A stretch of 64,000 nucleotides of DNA from Streptomyces sp. CB02923 (GCF_001905005.1 NZ_LWKZ01000001.1:871775-935774), one strand, 5' to 3'; counted from the first letter of the stretch, positions 51,979-61,368 are shown. Translations and numbers: made by a program. Notes: generated by a model not told the origin, from the letters alone.

Positions 51979-53802
51979 CTAGCCCAGTCGGCGTACGAGC
52001 GCGTGGTACTCGTCCCACAGCTCCTTCGGCGTGTGGTCACCGAAGGTGTTCAGGTGGTCGGGGACGAGCGCCGCCTCGTCGCGCCACACGTCCTTGTCGA
52101 CGGTGAGCAGGAAGTCCAGCGCGGCGTCGTCCAGGCCGAGGCCCTCGGTGTCCAGCGCCTCCTTCGTCGGCAGGATGCCGATGGGCGTCTCGACGCCCTC
52201 GGCCTTGCCGTCCAGGCGCTCGACGATCCACTTGAGCACCCGGCTGTTCTCGCCGAAGCCCGGCCACACGAAGCGGCCCGACCCGTCCTTGCGGAACCAG
52301 TTGACGTAGTAGATCTTCGGCAGCTTCGCCTGGTCCTTGTCGGCGCCGACCTTGACCCAGTGGCCCATGTAGTCGCCCATGTTGTAGCCGCAGAACGGCA
52401 GCATGGCGAACGGATCGCGGCGCAGCTCGCCGACCTTGCCCTCGGCCGCCGCGGTCTTCTCGCTCGCCACGTTCGCGCCGAGGAAGACACCGTGCTGCCA
52501 GGTCAGCGACTCGGTCACCAGCGGTACGGCGCTGGCGCGGCGGCCGCCGAAGAGAATGGCCGAGATCGGCACACCCTTGGGGTCCTCCCACTCGGGCGCG
52601 ATGATCGGGCACTGGCCGGCCGGGACGGTGAAGCGGGCGTTGGGGTGGGCCGCCGGGGTGCCGGACTCCGGGGTCCAGTCGTTGCCCTTCCAGTCGGTCA
52701 GGTGCGCGGGGAGCTCCTCGGTCATGCCCTCCCACCACACGTCGCCGTCGTCGGTCAGCGCGACGTTGGTGAAGACCGAGTTGCCCCACATGGTCTTCAT
52801 GGCGTTGGCGTTGGTGTGCTCGCCGGTGCCGGGCGCGACACCGAAGAACCCGGCCTCGGGGTTGATCGCGTACAGACGGCCGTCCTCGCCGAAGCGCATC
52901 CAGGCGATGTCGTCACCGATGGTCTCGACGGTCCAGCCGGAGATCGTGGGCTCCAGCATCGCGAGGTTGGTCTTGCCGCAGGCGCTCGGGAACGCGGCGG
53001 CGACGTACTTCGGCTCGCCCTGCGGCGGGGTGAGCTTGAGGATGAGCATGTGCTCGGCGAGCCAGCCCTCGTCGCGTGCCATGACGGAGGCGATGCGCAG
53101 CGCGTAACACTTCTTGCCCAGCAGGGCGTTGCCGCCGTAGCCGGAGCCGAACGACCAGATCTCACGGTCCTCGGGGAAGTGCGAGATGTACTTCGTGGAG
53201 TTGCACGGCCACGGCACGTCCGCCTCGCCCTCGGCCAGCGGAGCGCCGAGGGTGTGCACGGCCTTGACGAAGAAGCCGTCCTCGCCCAGTTCGTCCAGGA
53301 CCGCCTGCCCCATCCGGGTCATGGTGCGCATCGAGACGGCGACGTACGCCGAGTCGGTGATCTCCACGCCGGGCGCGGAGAGCGGGGAGCCGAGCGGGCC
53401 CATGCAGAACGGGACGACGTACATCGTCCGGCCGCGCATCGCGCCGCGGAAGACGCCCTGCTCGCCGGTGAAGATGTCGCGCATCTCCGCCGGGGCCTTC
53501 CAGTGGTTGGTCGGGCCCGCGTCCTCCTCCTTCTCGGAGCAGATGAAGGTGCGGTCCTCGACCCGGGCGACGTCCGAGGGGTCCGACGCGGCGTAGTACG
53601 AGTTGGGGCGCTTGATCGGGTCCAGCTTCTTGAACGTGCCCTTCGCCACGAGCTCCTCGCACAGGCGCTCGTACTCCGCCTCCGAGCCGTCGCACCACAC
53701 GACGCGGTCCGGCTCGGTGATGGCTGCGATCTCGTCGACCCAGGAGATCAGTTCCTGGTGGTTGGTCGGTACGGGGGAGGGAGCCGCGTTGTCGCGCGCC
53801 AC
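51979..53802 (-). CDS. pckA: Phosphoenolpyruvate carboxykinase (GTP)
   Basis: A 607-residue GTP-type PEP carboxykinase. The P-loop [13 protein letters not shown] contains the reactive cysteine of this class; metal and substrate motifs include [17 protein letters not shown] and [13 protein letters not shown]. It makes PEP from oxaloacetate with GTP, feeding gluconeogenesis when the cell grows on organic or amino acids. The GTG at 53802 (MARDNAAP) is chosen because TAGGAGCG lies just upstream; the longer open frame has no such site. The gene is monocistronic and divergent from a hemolysin III gene. Confidence 0.95.
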   Translation of the reverse strand: MARDNAAPSPVPTNHQELISWVDEIAAITEPDRVVWCDGSEAEYERLCEELVAKGTFKKLDPIKRPNSYYAASDPSDVARVEDRTFICSEKEEDAGPTNHWKAPAEMRDIFTGEQGVFRGAMRGRTMYVVPFCMGPLGSPLSAPGVEITDSAYVAVSMRTMTRMGQAVLDELGEDGFFVKAVHTLGAPLAEGEADVPWPCNSTKYISHFPEDREIWSFGSGYGGNALLGKKCYALRIASVMARDEGWLAEHMLILKLTPPQGEPKYVAAAFPSACGKTNLAMLEPTISGWTVETIGDDIAWMRFGEDGRLYAINPEAGFFGVAPGTGEHTNANAMKTMWGNSVFTNVALTDDGDVWWEGMTEELPAHLTDWKGNDWTPESGTPAAHPNARFTVPAGQCPIIAPEWEDPKGVPISAILFGGRRASAVPLVTESLTWQHGVFLGANVASEKTAAAEGKVGELRRDPFAMLPFCGYNMGDYMGHWVKVGADKDQAKLPKIYYVNWFRKDGSGRFVWPGFGENSRVLKWIVERLDGKAEGVETPIGILPTKEALDTEGLGLDDAALDFLLTVDKDVWRDEAALVPDHLNTFGDHTPKELWDEYHALVRRLG

Positions 53803-53984
53803 GATCGCTCCTAGATGAGGGTTCGGGGCGGACCACTGCCCGTGCACATGCCTGCAGAGCCCGCTTCGGAAGATGTCTGCCCCTTGGGGGCTGCGACCCG
53901 GATGCTTCGCGACCGCTCATCCGGTGCCGACCGCACTCATTTGATCATCCGATCCCGATCCCCATCTGTCCAGAGGAGGTTCTC

Positions 53985-54035
53985 GTGACCGTCACCACTT
54001 CCGGACCAATCCGTAACTTACGGTCGCGTAGGTAG
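53985..54035 (+). CDS. Possible 16-residue leader peptide with a TTA codon
   Basis: A GTG preceded by GAGGAGG opens a 17-codon frame (MTVTTSGPIRNLRSRR) ending 10 bases before the hemolysin III start. It includes a TTA leucine codon, which Streptomyces reads with the developmental tRNA BldA. It may be chance, because the TTA is also half of a palindrome. Confidence 0.25.
   Translation: MTVTTSGPIRNLRSRR
54011..54023. promoter_or_regulatory. Perfect palindrome upstream of the hemolysin III gene
   Basis: CCGTAA-C-TTACGG, followed by GCGTAGGTA, lies 22 bases before the ATG. This resembles the operators of TetR-family fatty-acid or membrane-stress regulators. The TetR encoded at 55.2 kb is one candidate. 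Confidence 0.5.
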
Positions 54036-54045
54036 CATTGCGGCC

Positions 54046-54774
54046 ATGACTTCCGCGCCTGACGCCGCCGAAAGCCACACGTCCCCCGTGACCAGCGCGG
54101 CCGCCGACGCAGTATCCGCGGTCGCCGCGGTGGCCGCGCCGCTCAAGCCCAAGCTGCGGGGCTGGCTGCACGCGGGGATGTTCCCCGCCGCCCTCTTCTC
54201 CGGCGTGGTGCTCACGGCACTCGCCGACAGCACCCGAGGCCGCATCGCCTGCGCCGTCTACACCCTCTCGGCCTGCCTGCTCTTCGGGGTCAGCGCCCTT
54301 TACCACCGCGGCAATTGGGGCCCGCGCACCGGAGCCCTGCTACGACGGCTGGATCACGCCAATATTTTCCTGATCATCGCGGGCACCTACACCCCGCTGA
54401 CCATGCTGCTGGTCCCCGGCACCCGCGGGCAGATACTCCTGTGGGCCGTGTGGGCGGCCGCCCTCGCCGGCATCGCCTTCCGCGTCTTCTGGGTGGGCGC
54501 GCCACGCTGGCTCTACACACCCTGCTACATCGCGATGGGCTGGGCGGCCGTCTTCTTCCTGCCCGACTTCCTCCAGAAGGGCGGCATCGCCGTACTCGTC
54601 CTCGTCGTCGTCGGCGGCGTCCTCTACAGCGCGGGCGGCATCATCTACGGCATCAAGCGCCCCAACCCCTCACCGCGCTGGTTCGGTTTCCACGAGGTCT
54701 TCCACTCCCTGACACTGGCGGCGTTCGTGGTGCACTACGTCGGCATCTCACTGGTGGCCTATTCGCACTCCTGA
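54046..54774 (+). CDS. Hemolysin III/TrhA family membrane protein (PAQR)
   Basis: A 242-residue protein with seven predicted transmembrane helices of the PAQR superfamily. Conserved metal-site residues are Ser and His in SALYHRG, the LDHANIFLIIAGTYTP motif and the GFHEVFHSLTLAAF histidines. Bacterial TrhA proteins affect membrane fluidity together with fatty acid composition. About 40 hydrophilic N-terminal residues precede the first helix. It starts under a palindromic operator and a possible leader peptide. Its end overlaps the next small leftward gene by 27 bases. Confidence 0.9.
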   Translation: MTSAPDAAESHTSPVTSAAADAVSAVAAVAAPLKPKLRGWLHAGMFPAALFSGVVLTALADSTRGRIACAVYTLSACLLFGVSALYHRGNWGPRTGALLRRLDHANIFLIIAGTYTPLTMLLVPGTRGQILLWAVWAAALAGIAFRVFWVGAPRWLYTPCYIAMGWAAVFFLPDFLQKGGIAVLVLVVVGGVLYSAGGIIYGIKRPNPSPRWFGFHEVFHSLTLAAFVVHYVGISLVAYSHS

Positions 54775-55023
54775 GGCACCCGGAGCGGCACCCGCACCGC
54801 CCGGAACGCCCTTCCCGCCGCGCGAACCGGCACCCCCGCCCCGCCGGCGCGCACACCCGGCGCCCGCACGTGGCCGTGGCCTTGAGGCCGCGGCCACCTG
54901 CCATGTCAGGGCAGCCACCCCGGCCAGGACCAGCGCGACCACCGCGGCCGTGCCGCCGACGAGGAACCCGCCGACGCACAGCGCCGCCGCGAACACGGCG
55001 AACCCATCGATCGCAGGACGCAT
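54748..55023 (-). CDS. Small membrane protein, unknown
   Basis: A 91-residue protein with two hydrophobic helices (AVFAAALCVGGFLVGGTAAVVALVL is nearly continuous) and a basic Arg/Gly-rich tail of about 40 residues. I do not recognise it. The ATG at 55023 is favoured by GGAGGGGG about ten bases upstream. The low-complexity C-terminus, which overlaps the hemolysin III gene on the other strand, may mean the real stop is earlier than it seems. Confidence 0.55.
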   Translation of the reverse strand: MRPAIDGFAVFAAALCVGGFLVGGTAAVVALVLAGVAALTWQVAAASRPRPRAGAGCARRRGGGAGSRGGKGVPGGAGAAPGASGVRIGHQ

Positions 55024-55181
55024 ACCCGCAACACCCCCTCCAAGCATCACTGACGGTGACCATTCCCTGTCTAGAGCGTTACACACCCCACTGACAGACA
55101 AGGAGACATCAAGGAACACCGCAGGCCCCGGCCCCGCCCCCGCCCCTCTCGCCACGCACCCGGCCCGCGCGATGCCCGACA

Positions 55182-55814
55182 ATGACGCCCATGCCCTCTG
55201 CACAGAAGTCCGCGACGCGGCCCGGCGCCCCCAAGGCCGGGCTGCGGGAACGGAAGAAGATCCAGACCCGGCAGGCGATCCGCCGGGCCGCCTACCGGCT
55301 CTTCGAGGAGCAGGGGTACGACGCGACTCCCGTCGACCGGATCGCCGAGGCCGCCGACGTCTCCCCCAGTACGGTCTTGCGCTACTTCCCCGCCAAGGAA
55401 GACATCGTGCTCACCGACGAGTACGACGCGCTCCTGGAGGCGGGGCTGCGGGCCGGGCCCGCCGGTGAACCGATGACCGAGTCCGTACGGCACGTGGCCG
55501 TCGAGGCACTGCGGCGGCTCACGGCCGAGGAGCGCGGCGACCTGGTCCAGCGCATCCGCCTCGTCCGGGAGGTGCCCGCGATCCGCGGCCGTACGGCCGA
55601 GAACACCGCGCGGGACAGCGCGATGATCAGCGCCGTACTGGCGGAGCGGACCGGCCGTTCCCCCGACGACCTGGAGGTCCGGGTGATCGCCACGGCGGTC
55701 CTGGCGGGCCTCCAGGAAGCGCTGATGCACTGGGTCGCGGACGGCGCGCGGGACGACCTCGGGCCCCACGTCGACCGGGCGATGCACGTACTCGCCCGGG
55801 GCCTGACCTGGTGA
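55182..55814 (+). CDS. TetR family regulator
   Basis: A 210-residue TetR protein. The N-terminal helix-turn-helix (AYRLFEEQGYDATPVDRIAE and DVSPSTVLRYFPAKEDIV) is followed by a C-terminal domain with the helix QEALMHWVADGARDDLG typical of the subfamily. The ligand is unknown. A second ATG at 55191 is possible. It is close to the hemolysin III and MerR genes but does not overlap them, so its target is uncertain; the palindrome at 54011 is a possible site. Confidence 0.85.
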   Translation: MTPMPSAQKSATRPGAPKAGLRERKKIQTRQAIRRAAYRLFEEQGYDATPVDRIAEAADVSPSTVLRYFPAKEDIVLTDEYDALLEAGLRAGPAGEPMTESVRHVAVEALRRLTAEERGDLVQRIRLVREVPAIRGRTAENTARDSAMISAVLAERTGRSPDDLEVRVIATAVLAGLQEALMHWVADGARDDLGPHVDRAMHVLARGLTW

Positions 55815-55828
55815 ACGCGCGCCCCGCC

Positions 55829-56281
55829 TCACTCCCGTAGGGCCCTCCCGTACGGAGCCACCCGCCCCGGCACCCTGGCCGGCTCCCCCAGCCGCTGGGC
55901 CAGACGCCCGCGCAGCCGCGTCAGCCGCTCGATCCGGGCGTCCAGGTCGGCCAGCCGGCGGCGGGCCACCTCCTCCGCCGTACGGCAGCACTCCGGCCCG
56001 CCGCCCACCGCGGCGCCACGGCCGCCGTCCCCCGCGAAGAGGAGCCGCGGCAGGCCGTCGGGCGGCAGCGCGTCGAGGAGCGGCGCGAAGGACCGGATGT
56101 CGCCCACCGTCAGCCCGGCGTCGAGCAGTTCACGCACCGTGCGCAGCCGCCGTACGTCCTCCGGCCCGTACACCCGGTGCCCCGACGGCGTACGCCGGGC
56201 GATCACCAGTCCCTGCTCCTCGTAGTAGCGCAGTGCCCTGGCCGTCATGCCCGCCGCGGCCGCGGCGTCCCCGATGCGCAT
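55829..56281 (-). CDS. MerR family regulator
   Basis: A 150-residue MerR protein. MRIGDAAAAAGMTARALRYY is the winged-helix start, TPSGHRVYGPEDVRRL the wing, and a dimer helix (EEVARRRLADLDARIERLTRL) follows. Cysteines ECC near the start of the coiled part could be a thiol or metal sensor. It lies 120 bases downstream of an oxidoreductase gene on the same strand, whose promoter carries the classic MerR layout, so it very likely regulates it. GGAGG is 5 bases from the ATG at 56281. Confidence 0.88.
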   Translation of the reverse strand: MRIGDAAAAAGMTARALRYYEEQGLVIARRTPSGHRVYGPEDVRRLRTVRELLDAGLTVGDIRSFAPLLDALPPDGLPRLLFAGDGGRGAAVGGGPECCRTAEEVARRRLADLDARIERLTRLRGRLAQRLGEPARVPGRVAPYGRALRE

Positions 56282-56401
56282 CCGGTCCTCCCCCGCCGGG
56301 GCCCGGCCGGTCGGTGGCACCCCGCTGCGTACGTCGACTCACTCAGACCGTACGTCGTCGGCCGGAGGCACACCGACGGGCCCGCGCCACGGGGAGGCTG
56401 C

Positions 56402-57436
56402 TCACAACTCCACGAGCACGGCCCCCAGGTGCCGCCCCTCGATCAGCTCCCGCAGGGCGCGCGGCGCCTCGTGGATGCCGTGCAGCCGCGCGTGCGGGAA
56501 GGTGAGCGTGCCGTCCCGCAGCCCGCGCCCGAACTGCTCGTTCCACTCGGCGATCAGGTCGAGGTGGTCGTAGAGCGCGACGCCGCGCAGGGTGATGCTG
56601 CGCGCCAGCAGGGACAGCGTGTCGATCTCGGTGGTGTGCGTGCCGGAGTCGGAGAGCTGGCTGGAGAGCGCGCCGACGAGCGCGATACGGGCACCCCGGT
56701 TGGCGAGCGCGATGGCGGCCTGCAACTGCTCGCCGCCCACGTTGTCGAAGACCGCGTCGACGCCGTCCGGAGCGGCCTTGCGCAGCTGCTCCTCGATCGG
56801 GCCGGCCCCGCGGATCACCGCCGCGTCGTAGCCCAGCTCCTTGACCAGGTGGTCGGCCTTGCGCTGCGATCCCGTACTGCCGATGATCCGTACGGCGCCC
56901 CGCAGCCGGGCGATCTGCCCGGCCAGCGACCCGACCCCGCCGGCCGCCCCGGACACGAACACCGTGTCGCCCGCGCGGACCTCGGCCCCTCGGACGATGC
57001 CCATGTAGGCGGTCGGGCCCTGGGAGAGGTAAGCGGCCGGGTCGGTCAGCAGGTCCCGGTCCCGGCGCTGCACCGCGGCGGCGTCCACCAGGGCGTACTC
57101 CCGCCAGCCGAAGTGGTGTTCCACCAGGTCACCGGGGGCGAAGTCGGTGCCGGGCGCGTCGACCACCTCGCCGACGGCCGACCCGTACAGCGCCTCGCCG
57201 GGCACGAAGGACGGCATCGGGACGGAGGTGTCCTCGTCCATGAGCGTCCGCATCACGGCGGCCACGGCCATGGTGGTGTTGCGTACGAGGACCTGCCCGG
57301 ACTCCGGCTCGGGCACCGGCACCTCGACGACCTCGAACAGGTCGTCGGTGAGCGGGCCCTGCGGGCGGCCGGTCAGGCGGACTTCGTGGTGGGTGGCGGG
57401 GAGGCCGCCACCGGTGTGGTGCGTGCGGTTCGTCAT
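56402..57436 (-). CDS. NADP-dependent MDR-type oxidoreductase
   Basis: A 344-residue medium-chain reductase without structural zinc. GAAGGVGSLAGQIARLRGA is the NADPH-binding glycine motif, and the sequence VFDNVGGEQLQAAI fits prostaglandin/leukotriene-type alkenal reductases (CurA/YncB-like). It probably reduces double bonds of reactive alkenals or enones. It is transcribed from a MerR-type promoter with a 19-base spacer. MerR is encoded directly downstream. Confidence 0.9.
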   Translation of the reverse strand: MTNRTHHTGGGLPATHHEVRLTGRPQGPLTDDLFEVVEVPVPEPESGQVLVRNTTMAVAAVMRTLMDEDTSVPMPSFVPGEALYGSAVGEVVDAPGTDFAPGDLVEHHFGWREYALVDAAAVQRRDRDLLTDPAAYLSQGPTAYMGIVRGAEVRAGDTVFVSGAAGGVGSLAGQIARLRGAVRIIGSTGSQRKADHLVKELGYDAAVIRGAGPIEEQLRKAAPDGVDAVFDNVGGEQLQAAIALANRGARIALVGALSSQLSDSGTHTTEIDTLSLLARSITLRGVALYDHLDLIAEWNEQFGRGLRDGTLTFPHARLHGIHEAPRALRELIEGRHLGAVLVEL

Positions 57437-57443
57437 GCCGTCA

Positions 57444-57474
57444 CGCTAAAAGTTGACGCCCGCGTGAAGTTCAA
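57444..57474 (-). promoter_or_regulatory. MerR-type promoter of the oxidoreductase gene
   Basis: On the coding strand TTGAAC (-35) and TTAGCG (-10) are 19 bases apart, the long spacer of MerR-activated promoters. The dyad AGTTGACGC/GCGTGAAGT (7 of 9 paired) sits between them, exactly where MerR proteins bind. Confidence 0.78.
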
Positions 57475-57613
57475 CCCCGCTTTGCGGCCTAGGACTTCGG
57501 ACGGAGGGGGTGGCGGGACGGTGGGGCGGGGGCGGGACCGGGAACATGCCCGCGCCCGGCCATGCTCACACCCGTATACCCCTGCCCCCTCACCCCGTCT
57601 CCCCCCTGCCCTG

Positions 57614-59653
57614 TCATCCGTCGCGGAGCTTCTCCCCCAGCTCCTCGGGGTCGGTCGTCGGGCGCTCGCACGTGAAGTGGCGGCAGACGTACGCGGCGGG
57701 CCGGCCGTCGGCCAGCGGGCGGTCCTTCAGCAGCGGCACCTCCTCCGAACCGGGCTCCCCAAGGGCGACCACCGCGCCGGGCGCGGTCCCCAGGAGGGCG
57801 GCGCGGTGCAGCGCCCGGGTGGCCGGGTCACCGTCCGGGCCGACGACCGCCACCTCGCGCGGCCCGTCCAGCGCCGCCTCGGCGGCGGCCAGCCCCCACC
57901 CGATGAAGCGCGGCGCCCGGCCGCCCAGCGTCTTGACGACGCCCAGGGCGCGTTCGGCGGCGTCCCGGTGCGGGCCGCTGCCGGTCAGTGCCGCGTACGA
58001 CAGGAGCGCGCCGGCGGCCGCGGTCCAGCCGGACGGCGTGGCGTTGTCGGTGGGGTCCTGCGGGCGGCGGATCAGCTGCTCGGCGTCGTCGGCGGTGTCG
58101 TAGAGCGAGCCGTCCTCGGCGGTGAAGTGCACGAGCACCGTGTCCAGGAAGAGGCCGGCGAAGTCCACCCAGACGCCCTCCCCGGTGACCGAGGAGAGCG
58201 CGACGAAGCCTTCGGCGACGTCCGCGTAGTCCTCCAGGACGCCCGTGTTGTCGCCCGCCACGCCGTCCCGCGAGGTGCGGTGCAGCCGCGCCTGCCAGTC
58301 CATGTGGACGCGTACGAGCAGGTCGGCGGCGTCCGTGGCGGCCTGCACCAGGTCCGGGCGGTCGAAGTAGGCACCGGTCTCGGCGAGGGCCGCGACGGCC
58401 AGGCCGTTCCAGGCGGCGACGACCTTGTCGTCCCGGCCGGGGCGGGGCCGGGCGTCGCGGGCCGCGCGCAGCCGCTCCTTGATGCCCGCGATCCGCTCCG
58501 CGTCCACCAGGTCGTCGGTGTCGGGGAGTTGCAGGACGGAGGCGCCCTCCTCGAAGGTGCCCTCCTGCGTCACGCCGAAGTAGTGCGCGGCAATCGCGGC
58601 GTCCTTCTCCCCCAGGACATCGCGCAGCTGACCGGGCGTCCATACGTAGTACGCGCCCTCGACGTGCTTGCCGCTGCCGTCGTCGGAGTCGGCGTCCAGC
58701 GCGGAAGCGAATCCGCCCTGTTCGGTACGGAGTTCGCGCACCATGAACTCGGCGGTCTCGACGGCGACGCGGCGGGCCAGGTCCGATCCGGTGGCGCGCC
58801 ACAGGTGTGCGTACGTACGGCACAGCAGCGCGTTGTCGTACAGCATCTTCTCGAAGTGCGGCACCGTCCACGACGCGTCCACCGCGTAGCGCGCGAAACC
58901 GCCGCCGAGCTGGTCGTAGATCCCGCCGCGGGCCATCGCCTCCGTGGTCGCCTGCACCATCTGCAGGGCCGCCTCGGACTGCGTACGGGCGTGGTGGCGC
59001 AGCAGGAACTCCAGCGCCATGGACGGCGGGAACTTGGGCGCCCCGCCGAATCCGCCGTGCACGGCGTCGAAGTCGCGGGTCAGCGTCAGCAGCGCGGACG
59101 CCAGGTCCTCCGGGCCCGGCGGCACCGGATCACCCTTGGCCGGCGACGCGGAGACCGACCGTGCGGACAGGTCGGCGACGATCCGCCCGGCGACCTCGCC
59201 CACCTCGTCGCGGCGGTCCGCCCAGGCGCTCCGTACGCCCTGAAGGACCTGCGGGAACGAGGGCAGCCCGTGGCGCGGCGCGGGCGGGAAGTACGTACCG
59301 AAGTAGAACGGTTCGGCCCCGGGCGTCAGGAAGACGGTCATCGGCCAGCCACCCTGCCCGGTGGCGGCCTGCACGGCCTCCATGTAGACGGCATCCACAT
59401 CGGGCCGCTCCTCGCGGTCCACCTTCACGGGCACGAAGTGCTCGTTGATCAGCGCGGCGACACCCTCGTCCTCGAAACTCTCGTGCGCCATCACGTGACA
59501 CCAGTGACACGCGGAGTAACCGACCGACAGGAGGACGGGCACATCACGCCGCCGAGCTTCCTCGAAAGCCTCCGGCGTCCAGGGCCACCAGTCGACCGGA
59601 TTGTCAGCGTGCTGAAGCAGATACGGCGAGGTCACACCAGCTAGCCGGTTCAT
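57614..59653 (-). CDS. YyaL/DUF255 family thioredoxin-domain protein
   Basis: A 679-residue protein of the widely conserved YyaL family. Residues 1-170 are a thioredoxin-like domain with the pseudo-active motif [10 protein letters not shown]. It is followed by a 6-hairpin glycosidase-like barrel with [27 protein letters not shown] and DADSDDG-type sequences. The function is debated; roles in sugar epimerisation or proteostasis have been proposed. ATG at 59653 is supported by GAGAGG. The gene is monocistronic, about 340 bases from the Uma2 gene on the other strand. Confidence 0.9.
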   Translation of the reverse strand: MNRLAGVTSPYLLQHADNPVDWWPWTPEAFEEARRRDVPVLLSVGYSACHWCHVMAHESFEDEGVAALINEHFVPVKVDREERPDVDAVYMEAVQAATGQGGWPMTVFLTPGAEPFYFGTYFPPAPRHGLPSFPQVLQGVRSAWADRRDEVGEVAGRIVADLSARSVSASPAKGDPVPPGPEDLASALLTLTRDFDAVHGGFGGAPKFPPSMALEFLLRHHARTQSEAALQMVQATTEAMARGGIYDQLGGGFARYAVDASWTVPHFEKMLYDNALLCRTYAHLWRATGSDLARRVAVETAEFMVRELRTEQGGFASALDADSDDGSGKHVEGAYYVWTPGQLRDVLGEKDAAIAAHYFGVTQEGTFEEGASVLQLPDTDDLVDAERIAGIKERLRAARDARPRPGRDDKVVAAWNGLAVAALAETGAYFDRPDLVQAATDAADLLVRVHMDWQARLHRTSRDGVAGDNTGVLEDYADVAEGFVALSSVTGEGVWVDFAGLFLDTVLVHFTAEDGSLYDTADDAEQLIRRPQDPTDNATPSGWTAAAGALLSYAALTGSGPHRDAAERALGVVKTLGGRAPRFIGWGLAAAEAALDGPREVAVVGPDGDPATRALHRAALLGTAPGAVVALGEPGSEEVPLLKDRPLADGRPAAYVCRHFTCERPTTDPEELGEKLRDG

Positions 59654-59991
59654 GCGATCCAGCCTCTCACAGCGCCCGGTCCCGTCGGTGAGGCCCGCAC
59701 AGGGGCTGCCTCGCTTGGCCGAACTGCGCTCACGTGCCATCACGCGGGGGCAACCGCCTCCCCACCCGCCACAACTCGCTTGGGGCAAGCATTCAATTGG
59801 GGTGGCTCGCCGGGGGCTTCGACGGGTCCGGCAAGGATCCCACCGGCCTCGGGATCGTCGGTCTGCCGAACCGGAGAAGAGACAGAGAGGGGCAATCGCG
59901 CCCTACCGGCATCGCGCGCCTCCGCGTCACAGGACAGTAGGCTGGGCACAGCAGCGATGGGTCTGCTGAGGCTCCTCGAAGGAGGCACGCC
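59654..59991. other. Intergenic region between the YyaL and Uma2 genes
   Basis: About 338 bases without a recognisable gene. A TAGGCT -10-like element lies near 59938, followed by GAAGGAG at 59979-59985, which fits a promoter and leader for the Uma2-type gene. Confidence 0.5.
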
Positions 59992-60021
59992 ATGACCGCC
60001 GAGATGGTGGCGCCCGCGTAG
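59992..60021 (+). other. N-terminal 9 codons of the Uma2 gene ending in TAG
   Basis: GAAGGAG precedes an ATG at 59992 that opens MTAEMVAPA, the usual Uma2 start, then TAG at 60019-60021. In relatives I expect a tryptophan codon (TGG) here, followed by the next methionine. One G to A change explains the stop. Translation may restart at the adjacent ATG at 60022. Confidence 0.75.
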
Positions 60022-60558
60022 ATGCACACCCGGATCAGCGCGGCGCAGTACGACTCCTGGCCCGAGGCACAGTGCGCCGGCATCGAGATCGTGGACGGCA
60101 TGGCCGTCGTGAGGCCGAGCGAGTCCAAGCGGCACAACCGGCTGGCCCGAGTCCTGGCCAATGCCCTGGACGCCGCCGCAGGGCCGGACTGGAACGCCGA
60201 CACGGACTTCGACGTCCGCCTGCAGGACGTTCCGCTCACCAACCGGCGTCCGGACGTCATCGTCTACCGGGCGGAGACCATCGACCTCACGCCCACCCGC
60301 CCCGAACACGTACTCCTGGTCGTCGAGGTCGTATCGCCCGGCTCGGAGACCACCGACCGCATCGTGAAGGTGGACCAGTACGCCAAGGCCGGCATCCCCT
60401 TCTACTGGCGTATCGAACAGGCCGCAACCGGTGTCCCCATCATCTACACCTACGTTCTCGACCCCGCCACCAAGGCCTACCGGGACGGCGAAATGTTCAC
60501 CGGCGTGATCAAGACCGCCGCCCCCTTCCCCGTCACCGTGGACCTGCAGGCCACCTGA
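60022..60558 (+). CDS. Uma2-type (DUF820) PD-(D/E)xK nuclease-like protein, restart after TAG
   Basis: A 178-residue Uma2/DUF820 protein beginning MHTRISAAQYDSW. The fold motifs are present: GIEIVDGMAVVRPS at the start, RRPDVIVYRAE with the first acidic residue, LLVVEVVSPGSETTDR with the E-x-V of the restriction-endonuclease core, and KVDQYAKAGIPFYWRIE. Such proteins are probably DNA endonucleases of unknown role, numerous in Streptomyces, and often linked to mobile or defence regions. Its own start lacks an independent ribosome site; it depends on coupling to the short upstream frame, so the gene may be a recent partial pseudogene. Confidence 0.75.
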   Translation: MHTRISAAQYDSWPEAQCAGIEIVDGMAVVRPSESKRHNRLARVLANALDAAAGPDWNADTDFDVRLQDVPLTNRRPDVIVYRAETIDLTPTRPEHVLLVVEVVSPGSETTDRIVKVDQYAKAGIPFYWRIEQAATGVPIIYTYVLDPATKAYRDGEMFTGVIKTAAPFPVTVDLQAT

Positions 60559-60666
60559 CGACCGAGGCCACGCACACCCGGCAGGCGAGCACAACGACGC
60601 CCACCGCCGGGTCGGGCTGTGGCCCTTCTCGCCGATCAGCGGTGCCGGAACGGGCGTGTCGTGCAC

Positions 60667-60984
60667 TCAGGCAATCGCCGCGATGTCCCCGTCGTCGAAG
60701 TAGATGGCCTGGTGCAGCCGACCGCCGAGCGCAACGGCGAAGCGGGCGAGGACGTCCTGGCCGGAGATGCGGCCCCGCTCGATCTGCGACACCCGCCCCT
60801 TCGTGACGCCCATCCGGTCGGCCACGTCCTGCTGAGTCAGCCCGCGGGCCTTCCGCAGTTCCGCGAGGCGGCGCCCCGTCGTCTCGGCGAGGAGTTCCTC
60901 CTTGCCCGCCCGTACGGCGTCCTCGCCACCGGCGCGAGCGACGTGCCCAGCGCGGATGTCCTGCCAACGCGTGTATCCACTCAC
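60667..60984 (-). CDS. HigA-type XRE antitoxin
   Basis: A 105-residue protein with a helix-turn-helix in the C-terminal half: RRLAELRKARGLTQQDVADR then MGVTKGRVSQIERG. The N-terminal part is a helical linker. GTG at 60984 overlaps the toxin stop (GTGA). It neutralises the toxin encoded just upstream and represses the operon through the palindromic operator at 61351. Toxin first, antitoxin second is the HigBA order. Confidence 0.87.
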   Translation of the reverse strand: MSGYTRWQDIRAGHVARAGGEDAVRAGKEELLAETTGRRLAELRKARGLTQQDVADRMGVTKGRVSQIERGRISGQDVLARFAVALGGRLHQAIYFDDGDIAAIA

Positions 60985-61343
60985 GATCGTCCACCTTCTT
61001 CCCGAGCCCGGTCTCCCACATAGGTCTTGTAGCGCTGCTCGGCCAGCGGAATCGCTTCGTCGTACCACTCGGACCATCGGCCCGACTTGTCGCCTGCGAT
61101 CAGCAAGATGCTGCTGCGCCACGGGTCGAAAGCGAAGAGGATGCGCACCGTACCCGGGCGCAGTTCCTTCAGGTTCGCCATCGACGAGCCGTGGATGGTG
61201 TCCACCAGCGGGCGTCCCAGCCCAGGGCCTCCCTCGGCCAGCGCGTCCAAGGACTGGACCACCCGGGCAAATGCCGCTTCGTCGAGGCCCTCGATCCACT
61301 CACGGACCTCGTCGACGAGGAAGATCTCCCACTCAGCGCTCAC
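60981..61343 (-). CDS. RelE/HigB-type mRNA interferase toxin
   Basis: A 120-residue RelE-superfamily toxin of the phage-derived Gp49-like/HigB type. It begins MSAEWEIFLVDEVREWIEGLD and has VRILFAFDPWRSSILLIAGDKSG and EAIPLAEQRYKTY, the expected core with basic residues at the RNA site. It cleaves mRNA on the ribosome. The GTG at 61343 lies 8 bases after a TATACT -10 box, so the message is probably leaderless, which is common for such operons in actinobacteria. higA follows with a 4-base overlap. Confidence 0.87.
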   Translation of the reverse strand: MSAEWEIFLVDEVREWIEGLDEAAFARVVQSLDALAEGGPGLGRPLVDTIHGSSMANLKELRPGTVRILFAFDPWRSSILLIAGDKSGRWSEWYDEAIPLAEQRYKTYVGDRAREEGGRS

Positions 61344-61350
61344 CGGATGA

Positions 61351-61368
61351 GTATAGCGATAGCTATAC
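61351..61368 (-). promoter_or_regulatory. Promoter and operator of the higBA operon
   Basis: GTATAGC-GATA-GCTATAC is a perfect 7-bp inverted repeat containing the TATACT -10 box of the leftward operon. Repressor binding here would directly block RNA polymerase, the normal autoregulation of toxin-antitoxin pairs. Confidence 0.8.

Noticed and set aside
56177..59644. A very long rightward open frame of over 1100 codons opposite the oxidoreductase and YyaL genes
   Set aside because: It is antisense to well-recognised genes, has low-complexity composition and no ribosome site. High GC removes stop codons in antisense frames.
60559..60666. Hairpin between Uma2 and higA genes
   Set aside because: Short GC-rich pairings only, with no convincing terminator.
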